This document shows positions 1-5,715 of a stretch of DNA of 6,366 nt, one piece after another (the first letter of the stretch is position 1; each line of letters starts with the position of its first letter). Location of the stretch: NCBI GenBank assembly GCA_900769095.1, contig CAAGFH010000070.1, positions 1 through 6,366 on the forward strand, given 5' to 3'. The notes beneath the pieces are model-generated. The model saw only the letters and a list, made by a program, of their open reading frames with translations. It was not told the origin of the DNA and searched no databases. This stretch comes from Methanobacteriaceae archaeon (GTDB lineage Archaea; Methanobacteriota; Methanobacteria; Methanobacteriales; Methanobacteriaceae). The position numbers and the translations under genes are program-made.

Positions 1-486
1 ATATTTGATTTCAAGTAAAACACTTGTTGGTTTTCCACTTTCAACAGATAAGTTCCAAGCTTCTTTTACATTTTCATATGCTTGTTCAGGAATTTGCGGT
101 TTGAAAAATGTATAATTCATTGCTTCTAAGATTAATGGAGTTGATTCTCCCATTGGAACTTGTCCACAGATGTTTTCTCCTTCAGTTCCTCTGTGACTCA
201 TTATCATTAATAATGGGAATTCGTATAATTCAGTAAGGGATTTTAATGCATTAATTGAGTTTCCAAGACCTGAATTTTGCATTAAAATAGCTACTTTTTT
301 ACCTCCAAGATATGCTCCTGCACATATTCCAATTCCTTCTTCTTCACGGGTAACTGGAACGTGGGTTATATCTGGGTCTTCATCAATCATATTTAATAAT
401 TTTGATAGATTAACGCAGGGAACACTTACAATAAAATCTATTCCTGCATCTTTAAGTCCATTAAATATAGCTTCACTACTATCCAT
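1..486 (-). CDS. comD: Sulfopyruvate decarboxylase, alpha subunit (partial, C-terminal end off the left edge)
   Basis: ComD and ComE form the thiamine-diphosphate enzyme that decarboxylates 3-sulfopyruvate to sulfoacetaldehyde, a cytoplasmic step of coenzyme M synthesis in methanogens. Translating the minus strand from the ATG at 486-484 gives 162 open codons up to the window edge. The protein starts [18 protein letters not shown] and shows the pyrimidine-binding-domain pattern of the family: SVPCVNL near residues 21-27, TREEEG at 46-51 (E50 aligns with the glutamate that activates the cofactor), [10 protein letters not shown] at 55-64 and [13 protein letters not shown] at 69-81. Free-standing ComD proteins are about 165-175 residues long, so probably only a few residues are missing, and comE would be expected just outside the window. 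A ComD-ComE fusion cannot be excluded. A GTGAT ribosome binding site three bases before the ATG supports this start. The gene is divergent from cofH. Confidence 0.92.
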   Translation of the reverse strand, partial: MDSSEAIFNGLKDAGIDFIVSVPCVNLSKLLNMIDEDPDITHVPVTREEEGIGICAGAYLGGKKVAILMQNSGLGNSINALKSLTELYEFPLLMIMSHRGTEGENICGQVPMGESTPLILEAMNYTFFKPQIPEQAYENVKEAWNLSVESGKPTSVLLEIKY

Positions 487-489
487 TAT

Positions 490-494
490 ATCAC
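490..494 (-). promoter_or_regulatory. Shine-Dalgarno site of comD
   Basis: On the minus strand GTGAT matches the 3' part of the archaeal GGAGGTGAT consensus and ends three bases before the comD ATG. It helps fix the start at 486. Confidence 0.5.
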
Positions 495-506
495 TTAAAT
501 TCTTTT

Positions 507-540
507 TTTATAAATATTTATTAGATTTATTATAAAAAAC
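507..540 (-). promoter_or_regulatory. Probable comD promoter (TATA region)
   Basis: The minus strand carries two TATA-like stretches: TTTTTTATAATAAAT (centre near 531) and TAAATATTTATAAA (centre near 514). With the usual archaeal spacing of about 26 bp, the upstream one would start transcription near 505. That leaves a leader of roughly 20 bases containing the Shine-Dalgarno site. The downstream one would start at the ATG and remove that site, so the upstream element is preferred. The region is so AT-rich that chance matches are common. Confidence 0.35.
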
Positions 541-609
541 TATTTAATTACTTGAAATTCTTTAATATTTGAATTTAATAAAATAAATTCCAAAAATCGA
601 ATAGTAACC

Positions 610-620
610 TTTTTATGTAA
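610..620 (+). promoter_or_regulatory. Probable cofH TATA box
   Basis: TTTTTATGTAA is centred about 26 bp before the cofH ATG at 641, so transcription would begin at or next to the start codon. The only ribosome-binding-like string, AGGAT at 636-639 and just before the ATG, is too close to be a convincing Shine-Dalgarno. Together these suggest a leaderless message. Other TATA-like strings lie upstream around 561-585, so the assignment is tentative. Confidence 0.3.
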
Positions 621-640
621 CTTGAAACTAAAATAGGATT

Positions 641-1759
641 ATGTTTGATAAACTACCAATTTCTTCTAAAACAGAACAAATCTTAACTAAATCTTTAGAT
701 GAACAGATTTCTGTTGAAGAAGCAAATTACTTAATGAATCTTAAAGGATCTGATGTTTATCCTTTACTTGCCACTGCTGATTATTTAAGACAAGATATTG
801 TTGGAGACAACATTACATTCATTAATAATTGTAATATCAACTTTACAAATATTTGTACTGTTAGATGTGGTTTTTGTGCATTTGGAAAGGATGAAGACGA
901 TCATGATGCATATATATTGGATGATGAAGCAATTTTAGAAAAAGCTCATGGTGCTGTTGAAAAAGGAGCACGTGAATTTTGTGTAATGGGAGGAGTACTT
1001 CCTGATGCTGATATTGGCTATTATGAACACTTGCTTACATTATTAAAAGATGAATATCCTGATGTGATGATTCATGGTTTTTCACCAACTATGATTAAGG
1101 ATGCATGTGAAGTATCTAAAATGGACATTGCTGAAGGTTTTGAAATATTAAAAGATGCAGGTCTTGACACCCTTCCGGGAACAGCTGCTGAAATATTAAC
1201 AGACCGTTCAAGAGAAATAATTTGTCCTGAGAAAGTTAGTGTTTCCGAGTGGATAGATATCGTTAAAACAGCTCATGAAGTTGGAATCAAAGGATCATCC
1301 ACTATCATGTATGGGCACGTCGAAAATTTAGAAGAAAGAGTGCAACATATTGATATTATTAGAAAATTACAAGAAGAAACTCATGGTTTTACCGAGTTTA
1401 TTCCAATGACTTTTATGCATGAATATTCTCCAATCTTTTTGGAAGGACAATCAAACCTTGGAGCTACTGGAATGCAGGATTTAAAATTATATGCAGTATC
1501 CAGATTAATGCTTAGAGATTTAATTCCAAATATTCAAGTATCCTGGGTAAAAATGGGTTTCAGATTTGCTCAAGTTTCCCTTATGGCTGGTGCTAACGAT
1601 TTAGGTGGTACCTTAGGTGGAGACGAATTATCCGCTGCTTCAGGTGCTCCGGATGGAGTTGAAGCATCAATTGCAAGTTTAAGTAAAATTATTAAGGATT
1701 TAGGTAGAAATCCTCTTGAGAGAAACTCCGAATACTCTGAGTTTTATCCAGTTGATTAA
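641..1759 (+). CDS. cofH: FO synthase subunit 2 (5-amino-6-(D-ribitylamino)uracil--L-tyrosine 4-hydroxyphenyl transferase)
   Basis: CofH is a radical SAM enzyme. It joins the hydroxybenzyl group of tyrosine to 5-amino-6-(D-ribitylamino)uracil, and CofG then closes the ring to FO, the chromophore of coenzyme F420. The 372-residue length is normal for the family. The cluster motif CTVRCGFC (C72, C76, C79; CX3CX2C) follows NINFTNI, as is typical of CofH, where CofG has a different flanking sequence. Later family blocks are MGGVLPDA (116-123), the GTAAEIL and PEKVS segments, IMYGHVEN, and GFTEFIPMTF. The C-terminal part contains GGTLGGDELSAASGA, matching the family's conserved glycine-rich segment. 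No cofG is visible in the window. The downstream kinase gene follows after 12 bp and is probably co-transcribed. No clear Shine-Dalgarno precedes the ATG. CofH paralogues exist in some methanogens, so this copy could be one of several. Confidence 0.93.
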   Translation: MFDKLPISSKTEQILTKSLDEQISVEEANYLMNLKGSDVYPLLATADYLRQDIVGDNITFINNCNINFTNICTVRCGFCAFGKDEDDHDAYILDDEAILEKAHGAVEKGAREFCVMGGVLPDADIGYYEHLLTLLKDEYPDVMIHGFSPTMIKDACEVSKMDIAEGFEILKDAGLDTLPGTAAEILTDRSREIICPEKVSVSEWIDIVKTAHEVGIKGSSTIMYGHVENLEERVQHIDIIRKLQEETHGFTEFIPMTFMHEYSPIFLEGQSNLGATGMQDLKLYAVSRLMLRDLIPNIQVSWVKMGFRFAQVSLMAGANDLGGTLGGDELSAASGAPDGVEASIASLSKIIKDLGRNPLERNSEYSEFYPVD

Positions 1760-1761
1760 TT

Positions 1762-1766
1762 AGGTG
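1762..1766 (+). promoter_or_regulatory. Shine-Dalgarno site of the kinase gene
   Basis: AGGTG lies in the 12-bp gap after the cofH stop, five bases before the ATG at 1772. It is an exact part of the archaeal consensus. It fixes the start of the second gene and supports translation from a shared cofH-kinase message. Confidence 0.7.
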
Positions 1767-1771
1767 TTTAA

Positions 1772-2356
1772 ATGAATAAATTTATTGTCATAGATGGATT
1801 AGATGGGTCTGGAAAAGATACACAGGTGAATTTACTTGCTGATATGTATGAAAAGCAAGGATGTAATGTCGTTGTTCGCTCCCACCCATGTCCAGACAAT
1901 AAATATGGTAGAAAATCAAAAGAAGCACTTTTAAAAACTGGAAAAATTAATCATTTACTTGCAACTATTTATTTTGGTCTTGATGCAGTCAGATCTGTTG
2001 TGAAATATTGTCGTGATGACAGTATTGACGTATTAATCTTTTCAAGATATATCTTAGCAGTTATGTATCTTCCAGATGGGATTAATACAATGGTCTATAA
2101 AATAGTGTCATTTATTCTTCCAACATCTGATTGTATGTTCTTTTTAGACGTTAGCCCAGAAGAATCACTTAGAAGAATTGGTTCTCGTAATGAAGAAACA
2201 GAAATGTTTGAAAATATAGAATGTTTACGCGAAAACCGTTTAAGATCACAAAAGTTTACCTACAACTGGAATGTTATTCCTGGTGATGATTCTGCGGAGG
2301 TAATTTCACAAAAAATAAAAATGAAATGTCTTGAAACAGACAATTTAATTAAATAA
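1772..2356 (+). CDS. Thymidylate kinase-family P-loop kinase (dTMP kinase-like)
   Basis: Typical dTMP kinases convert dTMP and ATP to dTDP and ADP in the cytoplasm. This 194-residue protein has their size and layout. The P-loop GLDGSGKDTQ is at 9-18. A SHPCPDNKYGRKSK segment (37-50) sits where the family has its R-x-P...G substrate loop. IYFGLDAVRSV (66-76) resembles the helix before the DR motif. SRY is at 91-93, a hydrophobic strand ending FLDVSPEESLRRI is at 124-136, and a lid-like segment SRNEETEMFE is at 138-147. Two signature positions differ from canonical enzymes. The Ser/Thr after the P-loop lysine is D16, and the Asp of the DR(Y/H) motif is S91. Family membership is clear, but dTMP as the true substrate is not, so no gene symbol is given. 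It probably shares an operon with cofH. Its last 8 bp overlap the convergent small gene downstream of priS. Confidence 0.85.
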   Translation: MNKFIVIDGLDGSGKDTQVNLLADMYEKQGCNVVVRSHPCPDNKYGRKSKEALLKTGKINHLLATIYFGLDAVRSVVKYCRDDSIDVLIFSRYILAVMYLPDGINTMVYKIVSFILPTSDCMFFLDVSPEESLRRIGSRNEETEMFENIECLRENRLRSQKFTYNWNVIPGDDSAEVISQKIKMKCLETDNLIK

Positions 2357-2606
2357 CTTCTTTTATTCCTTCATTTGTTATAATCATTAATGAATTAAGG
2401 TTATCTAAAACAAGTGACACAATAGGATGAGTTTGAATATCCTTGTGCATAAATACTATCTCATTTTCAACAATATCAATCCAGTTAACGTGATATACAA
2501 CAACACCGTTAACAATTAATCCTAAAAACTCAGGAACATACCTGTCAGGGTTTATTTCTTCAAAATATTTATTGTTTTTTAGTATTTCTCTTAAGACATT
2601 TTCCAT
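2349..2606 (-). CDS. Uncharacterised small protein (85 aa) co-transcribed with priS
   Basis: I do not recognise this family. The ORF is open from codon 2633, but the ATG at 2606-2604 is the better start. It lies 1 bp after the priS stop and is preceded, six bases away, by an AGGTG ribosome binding site inside the priS tail. The upstream ATG would instead overlap priS by 26 bp without such a site. The protein begins MENVLREILKNN, a likely short helix. It is then rich in beta-branched and hydrophobic residues (FLGLIVNGVVVYHVNW, SLVLDNLNSLMIITNEG), suggesting a small, mainly beta, soluble fold. There is no signal peptide, cysteine pair or transmembrane helix. Tight coupling to priS suggests it is made with the primase. 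A role in priming is only an inference. Its stop lies within the end of the convergent kinase gene. Confidence 0.78.
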   Translation of the reverse strand: MENVLREILKNNKYFEEINPDRYVPEFLGLIVNGVVVYHVNWIDIVENEIVFMHKDIQTHPIVSLVLDNLNSLMIITNEGIKEVI

Positions 2607-2607
2607 A

Positions 2608-3585
2608 TTATACACCTTTTCTTTCATAAACAAATTTTGGAACAGCTTTATCTAGTGGATCAAAACTTTCTCTATTTTTAACTTCCATACATTTCATACT
2701 TACCTTTGAGTGAAGTGATGAAGGAAGTCTTAGAATTCTTTTTAAATCAATTGATACTTTAGCATCAATAGTTGATAAGTTAACACGTGCCATTGCTCCA
2801 ACCAGGTTTTTATATCTTCTAGGTCCAATATCTCTTTTAAAATAACCCCAGTTATCGTTATCCAAGTGATGTCTTGAAGCCATGATGTCTTTCATTAATT
2901 TAGGGTTTATTCCATCAATTTTTTCATTACCTACTAAATGTTGAATATTGAATTTTACTTTATCTGTAAATATCTTTGAATATCCAATTGGTATTGTGAA
3001 ATGCTCAAAGTTAAAGCTTTTATTTGAAATTTCAGGGTTTACAAATTGAGATTTTGGAACTTCAGCACCAGCAACATACTTTAAGACTTCAGATCTAAGT
3101 TCACTATTAGCACTCATCATTTCTTCATCTAAAATCCTAATGTGATATCCTCTTCCAGAATAAATCAAATGTATGTTTTTTAAGCCTAAATCTGATTGCA
3201 ATGTGTCTATTAATGAGTTAACTATCTCTAAAGCTTCACCAAGACAAACTTCACAAACTCCATTGCATTGACAAGACCTGATTGGAATATCTTTAGCATC
3301 TACATCAAAGATATACTCTGCTTTTAACCAATCTTCTCTTCTTTTTGGATTATTATAGAATGCTACTGAGATATATGATGCAAATGGAGCTTTAAATCTT
3401 AAGAATTTTCCTAAAGCTTCAGGTCCTCCAAATGTTTTATATCTGTCGTTTGGTCCTCTTCCGTTATGGTCAAAACCAAATTCTCTTTTTTTTAAATCAG
3501 TAGCTATGAATTCTGGTAAGTCTTTTACTGACCATTCTTCACGATAGTATTGTCTTCTTTCTTTAAGTGTCGCTTTAGAAAACAT
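2608..3585 (-). CDS. priS: DNA primase small (catalytic) subunit PriS
   Basis: PriS makes RNA and DNA primers for replication as the polymerising subunit of the PriS-PriL heterodimer. The 325-residue protein has the full archaeal/eukaryotic primase signature. The catalytic pair D94 and D96 is in YIFDVDAKD. A zinc-binding cluster C105, C107, C111, C114 follows directly. SGRGYH (143-148) is the nucleotide-binding motif. The third catalytic aspartate D280 is followed by RLPSSLH (286-292). The N-terminus ERRQYYREEW (9-18) is also family-like, supporting the chosen ATG. No Shine-Dalgarno is present, and a TATA-like element lies about 30 bp upstream, so the message is probably leaderless or has a very short leader. 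The gene is followed after 1 bp by the 85-residue gene. Its partner priL lies about 0.6 kb upstream in the same orientation but is separated from it by an oppositely oriented gene. Confidence 0.96.
   Translation of the reverse strand: MFSKATLKERRQYYREEWSVKDLPEFIATDLKKREFGFDHNGRGPNDRYKTFGGPEALGKFLRFKAPFASYISVAFYNNPKRREDWLKAEYIFDVDAKDIPIRSCQCNGVCEVCLGEALEIVNSLIDTLQSDLGLKNIHLIYSGRGYHIRILDEEMMSANSELRSEVLKYVAGAEVPKSQFVNPEISNKSFNFEHFTIPIGYSKIFTDKVKFNIQHLVGNEKIDGINPKLMKDIMASRHHLDNDNWGYFKRDIGPRRYKNLVGAMARVNLSTIDAKVSIDLKRILRLPSSLHSKVSMKCMEVKNRESFDPLDKAVPKFVYERKGV
2613..2617 (-). promoter_or_regulatory. Shine-Dalgarno site of the 85-aa gene, inside the priS tail
   Basis: On the minus strand AGGTG lies in the last codons of priS (Lys-Gly-Val), six bases before the ATG at 2606. 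It decides the start of the small gene and suggests translational coupling to priS. Confidence 0.7.
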
Positions 3586-3608
3586 AATAATATGTTACTT
3601 TTTTAAAG

Positions 3609-3623
3609 TATTTATTTTATAGG
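3609..3623 (-). promoter_or_regulatory. Probable priS TATA box
   Basis: The minus strand reads CCTATAAAATAAATA, a good archaeal TATA element centred near 3617. The expected start of transcription is near 3591, only a few bases before the priS ATG at 3585. This fits the absence of a Shine-Dalgarno site. Confidence 0.5.
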
Positions 3624-3626
3624 TAT

Positions 3627-3658
3627 GTGTGCATCTGCAAAGTAATGATTTAGCACAC
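3627..3658. repeat. Inverted repeat GTGTGC-N20-GCACAC in the divergent priS promoter region
   Basis: GTGTGC at 3627-3632 and GCACAC at 3653-3658 are perfect 6-bp inverted arms, unusually GC-rich for this AT-rich spacer. One arm lies at the upstream edge of the probable priS TATA/BRE. The other lies just before the TATA-like element of the opposite gene. The position suits a shared operator for a dimeric regulator, but arms this short can arise by chance. Confidence 0.4.
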
Positions 3659-3670
3659 TTTTATTAATTA
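3659..3670 (+). promoter_or_regulatory. Probable TATA box of the acidic-protein gene
   Basis: TTTTATTAATTA is centred about 26-27 bp before the ATG at 3691, so the transcript would begin at or near the start codon. No Shine-Dalgarno is seen. A second AT-rich string at 3674-3686 is too close to the ATG to serve. Confidence 0.35.
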
Positions 3671-3690
3671 AGATATTTAAAAATAAATTC

Positions 3691-4206
3691 ATGGACGATG
3701 TAGTTGAAGTAATCGGAATTGAACATTTAAAAGTAATTTTATCTGGTCTTTCTCCTGAAGAGATTATAATGCCTGCTTATGAAAATTGGCAAACTTGTAT
3801 GAAAACAGGATATACCAGATTAAACCTTGAAACTGGTGAGATTTATGGTGTTGGAGTAGAATTAAATGATCTTCCACTACCATCTACAATATACATTGAG
3901 TTATACAAAATTGATGCATATGATGAGCCAATAAGCGAAGAAGAATTTTTCTCTCAAAGTGAATATGATAAGTTTTTAGAATTCAGTGCCAGTGAGCCTA
4001 GTGAATATATTCCAGATATTATATCTGAATTTTGCCAAATAAACGGAATTGATGAAGATAAACGTAAAATTGGAATATTAGCTTATAATTTTGAAAAAAA
4101 AGAAAGAAGTAATTATAATATGTGGGAATCATCTGTTTTAAACAAGTATTATGATGCAATTTATGAAGACCATAATCCATTTATGTTTTCACAAAATTCA
4201 TTATAG
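3691..4206 (+). CDS. Uncharacterised acidic protein (171 aa) between priS and priL
   Basis: I do not recognise this family. The predicted protein is strikingly acidic: 34 Asp/Glu against 12 Lys/Arg by my count. It has no signal peptide, membrane segment or metal-binding cysteine cluster. It starts MDDVVEVIGIEHLKVILSGL, which looks like a helix. A probable beta region includes YTRLNLETGEIYGVGVEL (41-58) and STIYIELYKID. The centre holds an acidic run EPISEEEFF, and the C-terminal half is rich in tyrosine and asparagine. Codon use resembles its neighbours, so it does not look recently acquired. The gene is divergent from priS across 105 bp and convergent with priL, the two stop codons being 2 bp apart. 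Its place between the primase genes hints at a link to replication, but nothing in the sequence proves one. Confidence 0.75.
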   Translation: MDDVVEVIGIEHLKVILSGLSPEEIIMPAYENWQTCMKTGYTRLNLETGEIYGVGVELNDLPLPSTIYIELYKIDAYDEPISEEEFFSQSEYDKFLEFSASEPSEYIPDIISEFCQINGIDEDKRKIGILAYNFEKKERSNYNMWESSVLNKYYDAIYEDHNPFMFSQNSL

Positions 4207-4208
4207 TC

Positions 4209-5537
4209 TTATTCTTTTTGCTGCTTGTCTAATTGGAATTTTTTACGCCCATAACATGATAATGGGTTATTTATTCCTTTACAGGACTTGTCTGGATGAC
4301 ATAAGCTAGGTAAATGTATTTTAATTTTCTCACAGCTCATAGGAGTATACCATTTGGTTTCTCCTTCATGATTTATATCTACTCTATCATGCATTCCAAA
4401 TCCTAATTTTGATATAATATTAATTTTTTCCTGAGGCTGGTCTTCAAATAACGGTGGTGTACAGTTATCTGCAGCATCAAAAATCAAAGGTAATATCTCA
4501 TTTTCAGTAATAGTTAAGTCTGGATCCATATCAGATACTTTAACTGTTTCTTCTGAGGCAAATATTCTTGGATATAATCTTGCATAAGATGCAAAAGAAG
4601 TTAATAATAAAACAATAGCATCGTTACGCCCACCTGAAGATACTCCTTCAACAGTTGCCTTAATACATGGTGGAAATGCATCTGGATTTAGTTTTCCAGC
4701 CTGAACTGTACCGTAAATACCACCACTGCCTGCATAATATTGGTTGTATTTACTAATTTCAGTTGGAATAAATTCTTTTAGTTCTTCACCTATTTTAATA
4801 ATTGCTGGGTGAATTTCAACTCTTTTAGACATTTCCTTGATTCTTTTAATGTATTCTTCTGTTTTTTGCATAATTAATCTGGATAATATTTGTTCTTTAA
4901 CGCTGTCTCCGATTAATATGTTATACATTCTCTCAGGGTTTCTGTCTGTGAATTTATCACTAAATCTGTTTAAAAAATCATCTTCCTGAAGTATAATTTC
5001 ACCATTATCAATCAACAAATCAGTTAATTTTAGTTTTTTAGTTGCAACAATCTCTTTAAGTGATTTCCAGTGAATACTATTGTCAACCTTAACATCATCA
5101 AGCACTTCATCAATGATTTCAGCTCTTGACATTGGAGGTATTTTAGCAAGTCTTTCTAAAATAAGAGAACCCTGTGATTCAACAAATAGTCTTGTTTCAC
5201 GTGAACCAAGGTTAAACTGAATAGCTATTGCCTGACAGAGAATATGAAATGTTACAACATCTTGTTTAAATAATTCTTCATTTGTTAAATATTCAAATTC
5301 TGCCTGTGTGAAGTTTTTATTGTTCTTTTTTTCAATAGCCCACTGTATACGTTTAAGGGCTAAATCATGAAAAGATTTAGGTATAATATTATAATCCGAA
5401 AGCCTTTGATTTGTGGTTCTGGTACAAATTTCAATTAAGGATTCATCTTCATCAAATATTTGATTTAAATCTCCATAATTGCGGATTATTCCTTTTCCTT
5501 CGTTTGATAATGGATTAATATAAGAAACTTCAGCCAT
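4209..5537 (-). CDS. priL: DNA primase large subunit PriL (iron-sulfur subunit)
   Basis: PriL is the non-catalytic primase subunit that helps PriS start primers, and its C-terminal domain holds a 4Fe-4S cluster. The 442-residue protein has a helical N-terminal part and a conserved C-terminal domain. The likely cluster ligands are C291 (in FPPC), C402 (in YTPMSCEKI), C413 (SLC) and C419 (HPDKSC), followed by the family's NPLSCYGRK. Six cysteines lie in this half; C359 and C428 are probably not ligands. Between the first ligand and the others is GGRNDAIVLLLTSF, matching the conserved R...L...L helix of the family. The start at 5537 has no Shine-Dalgarno, but a TATA-like ATTTAATA lies about 26 bp upstream, suggesting a leaderless message. 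The gene is divergent from metG and ends 2 bp from the convergent acidic-protein gene. priS lies further along on the same strand but probably has its own promoter. Confidence 0.95.
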   Translation of the reverse strand: MAEVSYINPLSNEGKGIIRNYGDLNQIFDEDESLIEICTRTTNQRLSDYNIIPKSFHDLALKRIQWAIEKKNNKNFTQAEFEYLTNEELFKQDVVTFHILCQAIAIQFNLGSRETRLFVESQGSLILERLAKIPPMSRAEIIDEVLDDVKVDNSIHWKSLKEIVATKKLKLTDLLIDNGEIILQEDDFLNRFSDKFTDRNPERMYNILIGDSVKEQILSRLIMQKTEEYIKRIKEMSKRVEIHPAIIKIGEELKEFIPTEISKYNQYYAGSGGIYGTVQAGKLNPDAFPPCIKATVEGVSSGGRNDAIVLLLTSFASYARLYPRIFASEETVKVSDMDPDLTITENEILPLIFDAADNCTPPLFEDQPQEKINIISKLGFGMHDRVDINHEGETKWYTPMSCEKIKIHLPSLCHPDKSCKGINNPLSCYGRKKFQLDKQQKE

Positions 5538-5557
5538 AATTTTAATTTTTTATTTTA

Positions 5558-5568
5558 TGTATTAAATA
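5558..5568 (-). promoter_or_regulatory. Probable priL TATA box
   Basis: On the minus strand TATTTAATACA is centred near 5563, about 26 bp before the priL ATG at 5537. The expected transcription start coincides with the start codon, which agrees with the lack of a ribosome binding site. The flanking DNA is AT-rich, so confidence is limited. Confidence 0.35.
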
Positions 5569-5650
5569 ACTAACTCATATTCAAAAACAATATTGATTTT
5601 ATTATGTTTTAATTATGGAATTTATCCTATTTTTTATTGTAAAAAAGCTA

Positions 5651-5662
5651 ATTTTATTATAT
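5651..5662 (+). promoter_or_regulatory. Probable metG TATA box
   Basis: ATTTTATTATAT is centred near 5657 and predicts transcription from about 5683. That would give a leader of about 33 bases containing a ribosome binding site. A second candidate, TTTAAATTTAAATA at 5686-5699, would start transcription at the ATG and exclude that site, so it is less likely. Confidence 0.35.
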
Positions 5663-5701
5663 AGGAGTAACATAATTATTAAATGTTTAAATTTAAATAA
5701 A

Positions 5702-5707
5702 GGGGAT
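5702..5707 (+). promoter_or_regulatory. Probable Shine-Dalgarno site of metG
   Basis: GGGGAT differs by one base from the GGTGAT part of the archaeal consensus and ends eight bases before the ATG at 5716. It stands out in an otherwise AT-only stretch. Confidence 0.45.
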
Positions 5708-5715
5708 TATATTAA

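Noticed and set aside
503..509. Run of seven T on the plus strand as a terminator
   Set aside because: No plus-strand gene ends upstream of it. It lies inside the divergent comD/cofH promoter region.
550..627. Direct repeat ACTTGAAA at 550-557 and 620-627 in the comD-cofH spacer
   Set aside because: Eight bases in a very AT-rich spacer with no further extension or symmetry. It does not fit either promoter in a consistent way.
2349..2633. Longer 94-aa version of the small gene starting at 2633
   Set aside because: It would overlap priS by 26 bp and lacks a good ribosome binding site. The ATG at 2606 has AGGTG six bases upstream and follows the priS stop by 1 bp.
3674..3686. TATTTAAAAATAA as the promoter of the acidic gene
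   Set aside because: It is only 4-17 bp before the ATG, so transcription would start inside the gene, and no suitable downstream start codon is near.
5630..5646. T6-ATTGT-A6 inverted repeat in the priL-metG spacer, possible terminator
   Set aside because: A pure A/T arm pair is expected by chance here. The genes on either side diverge, so no terminator is needed at this place.
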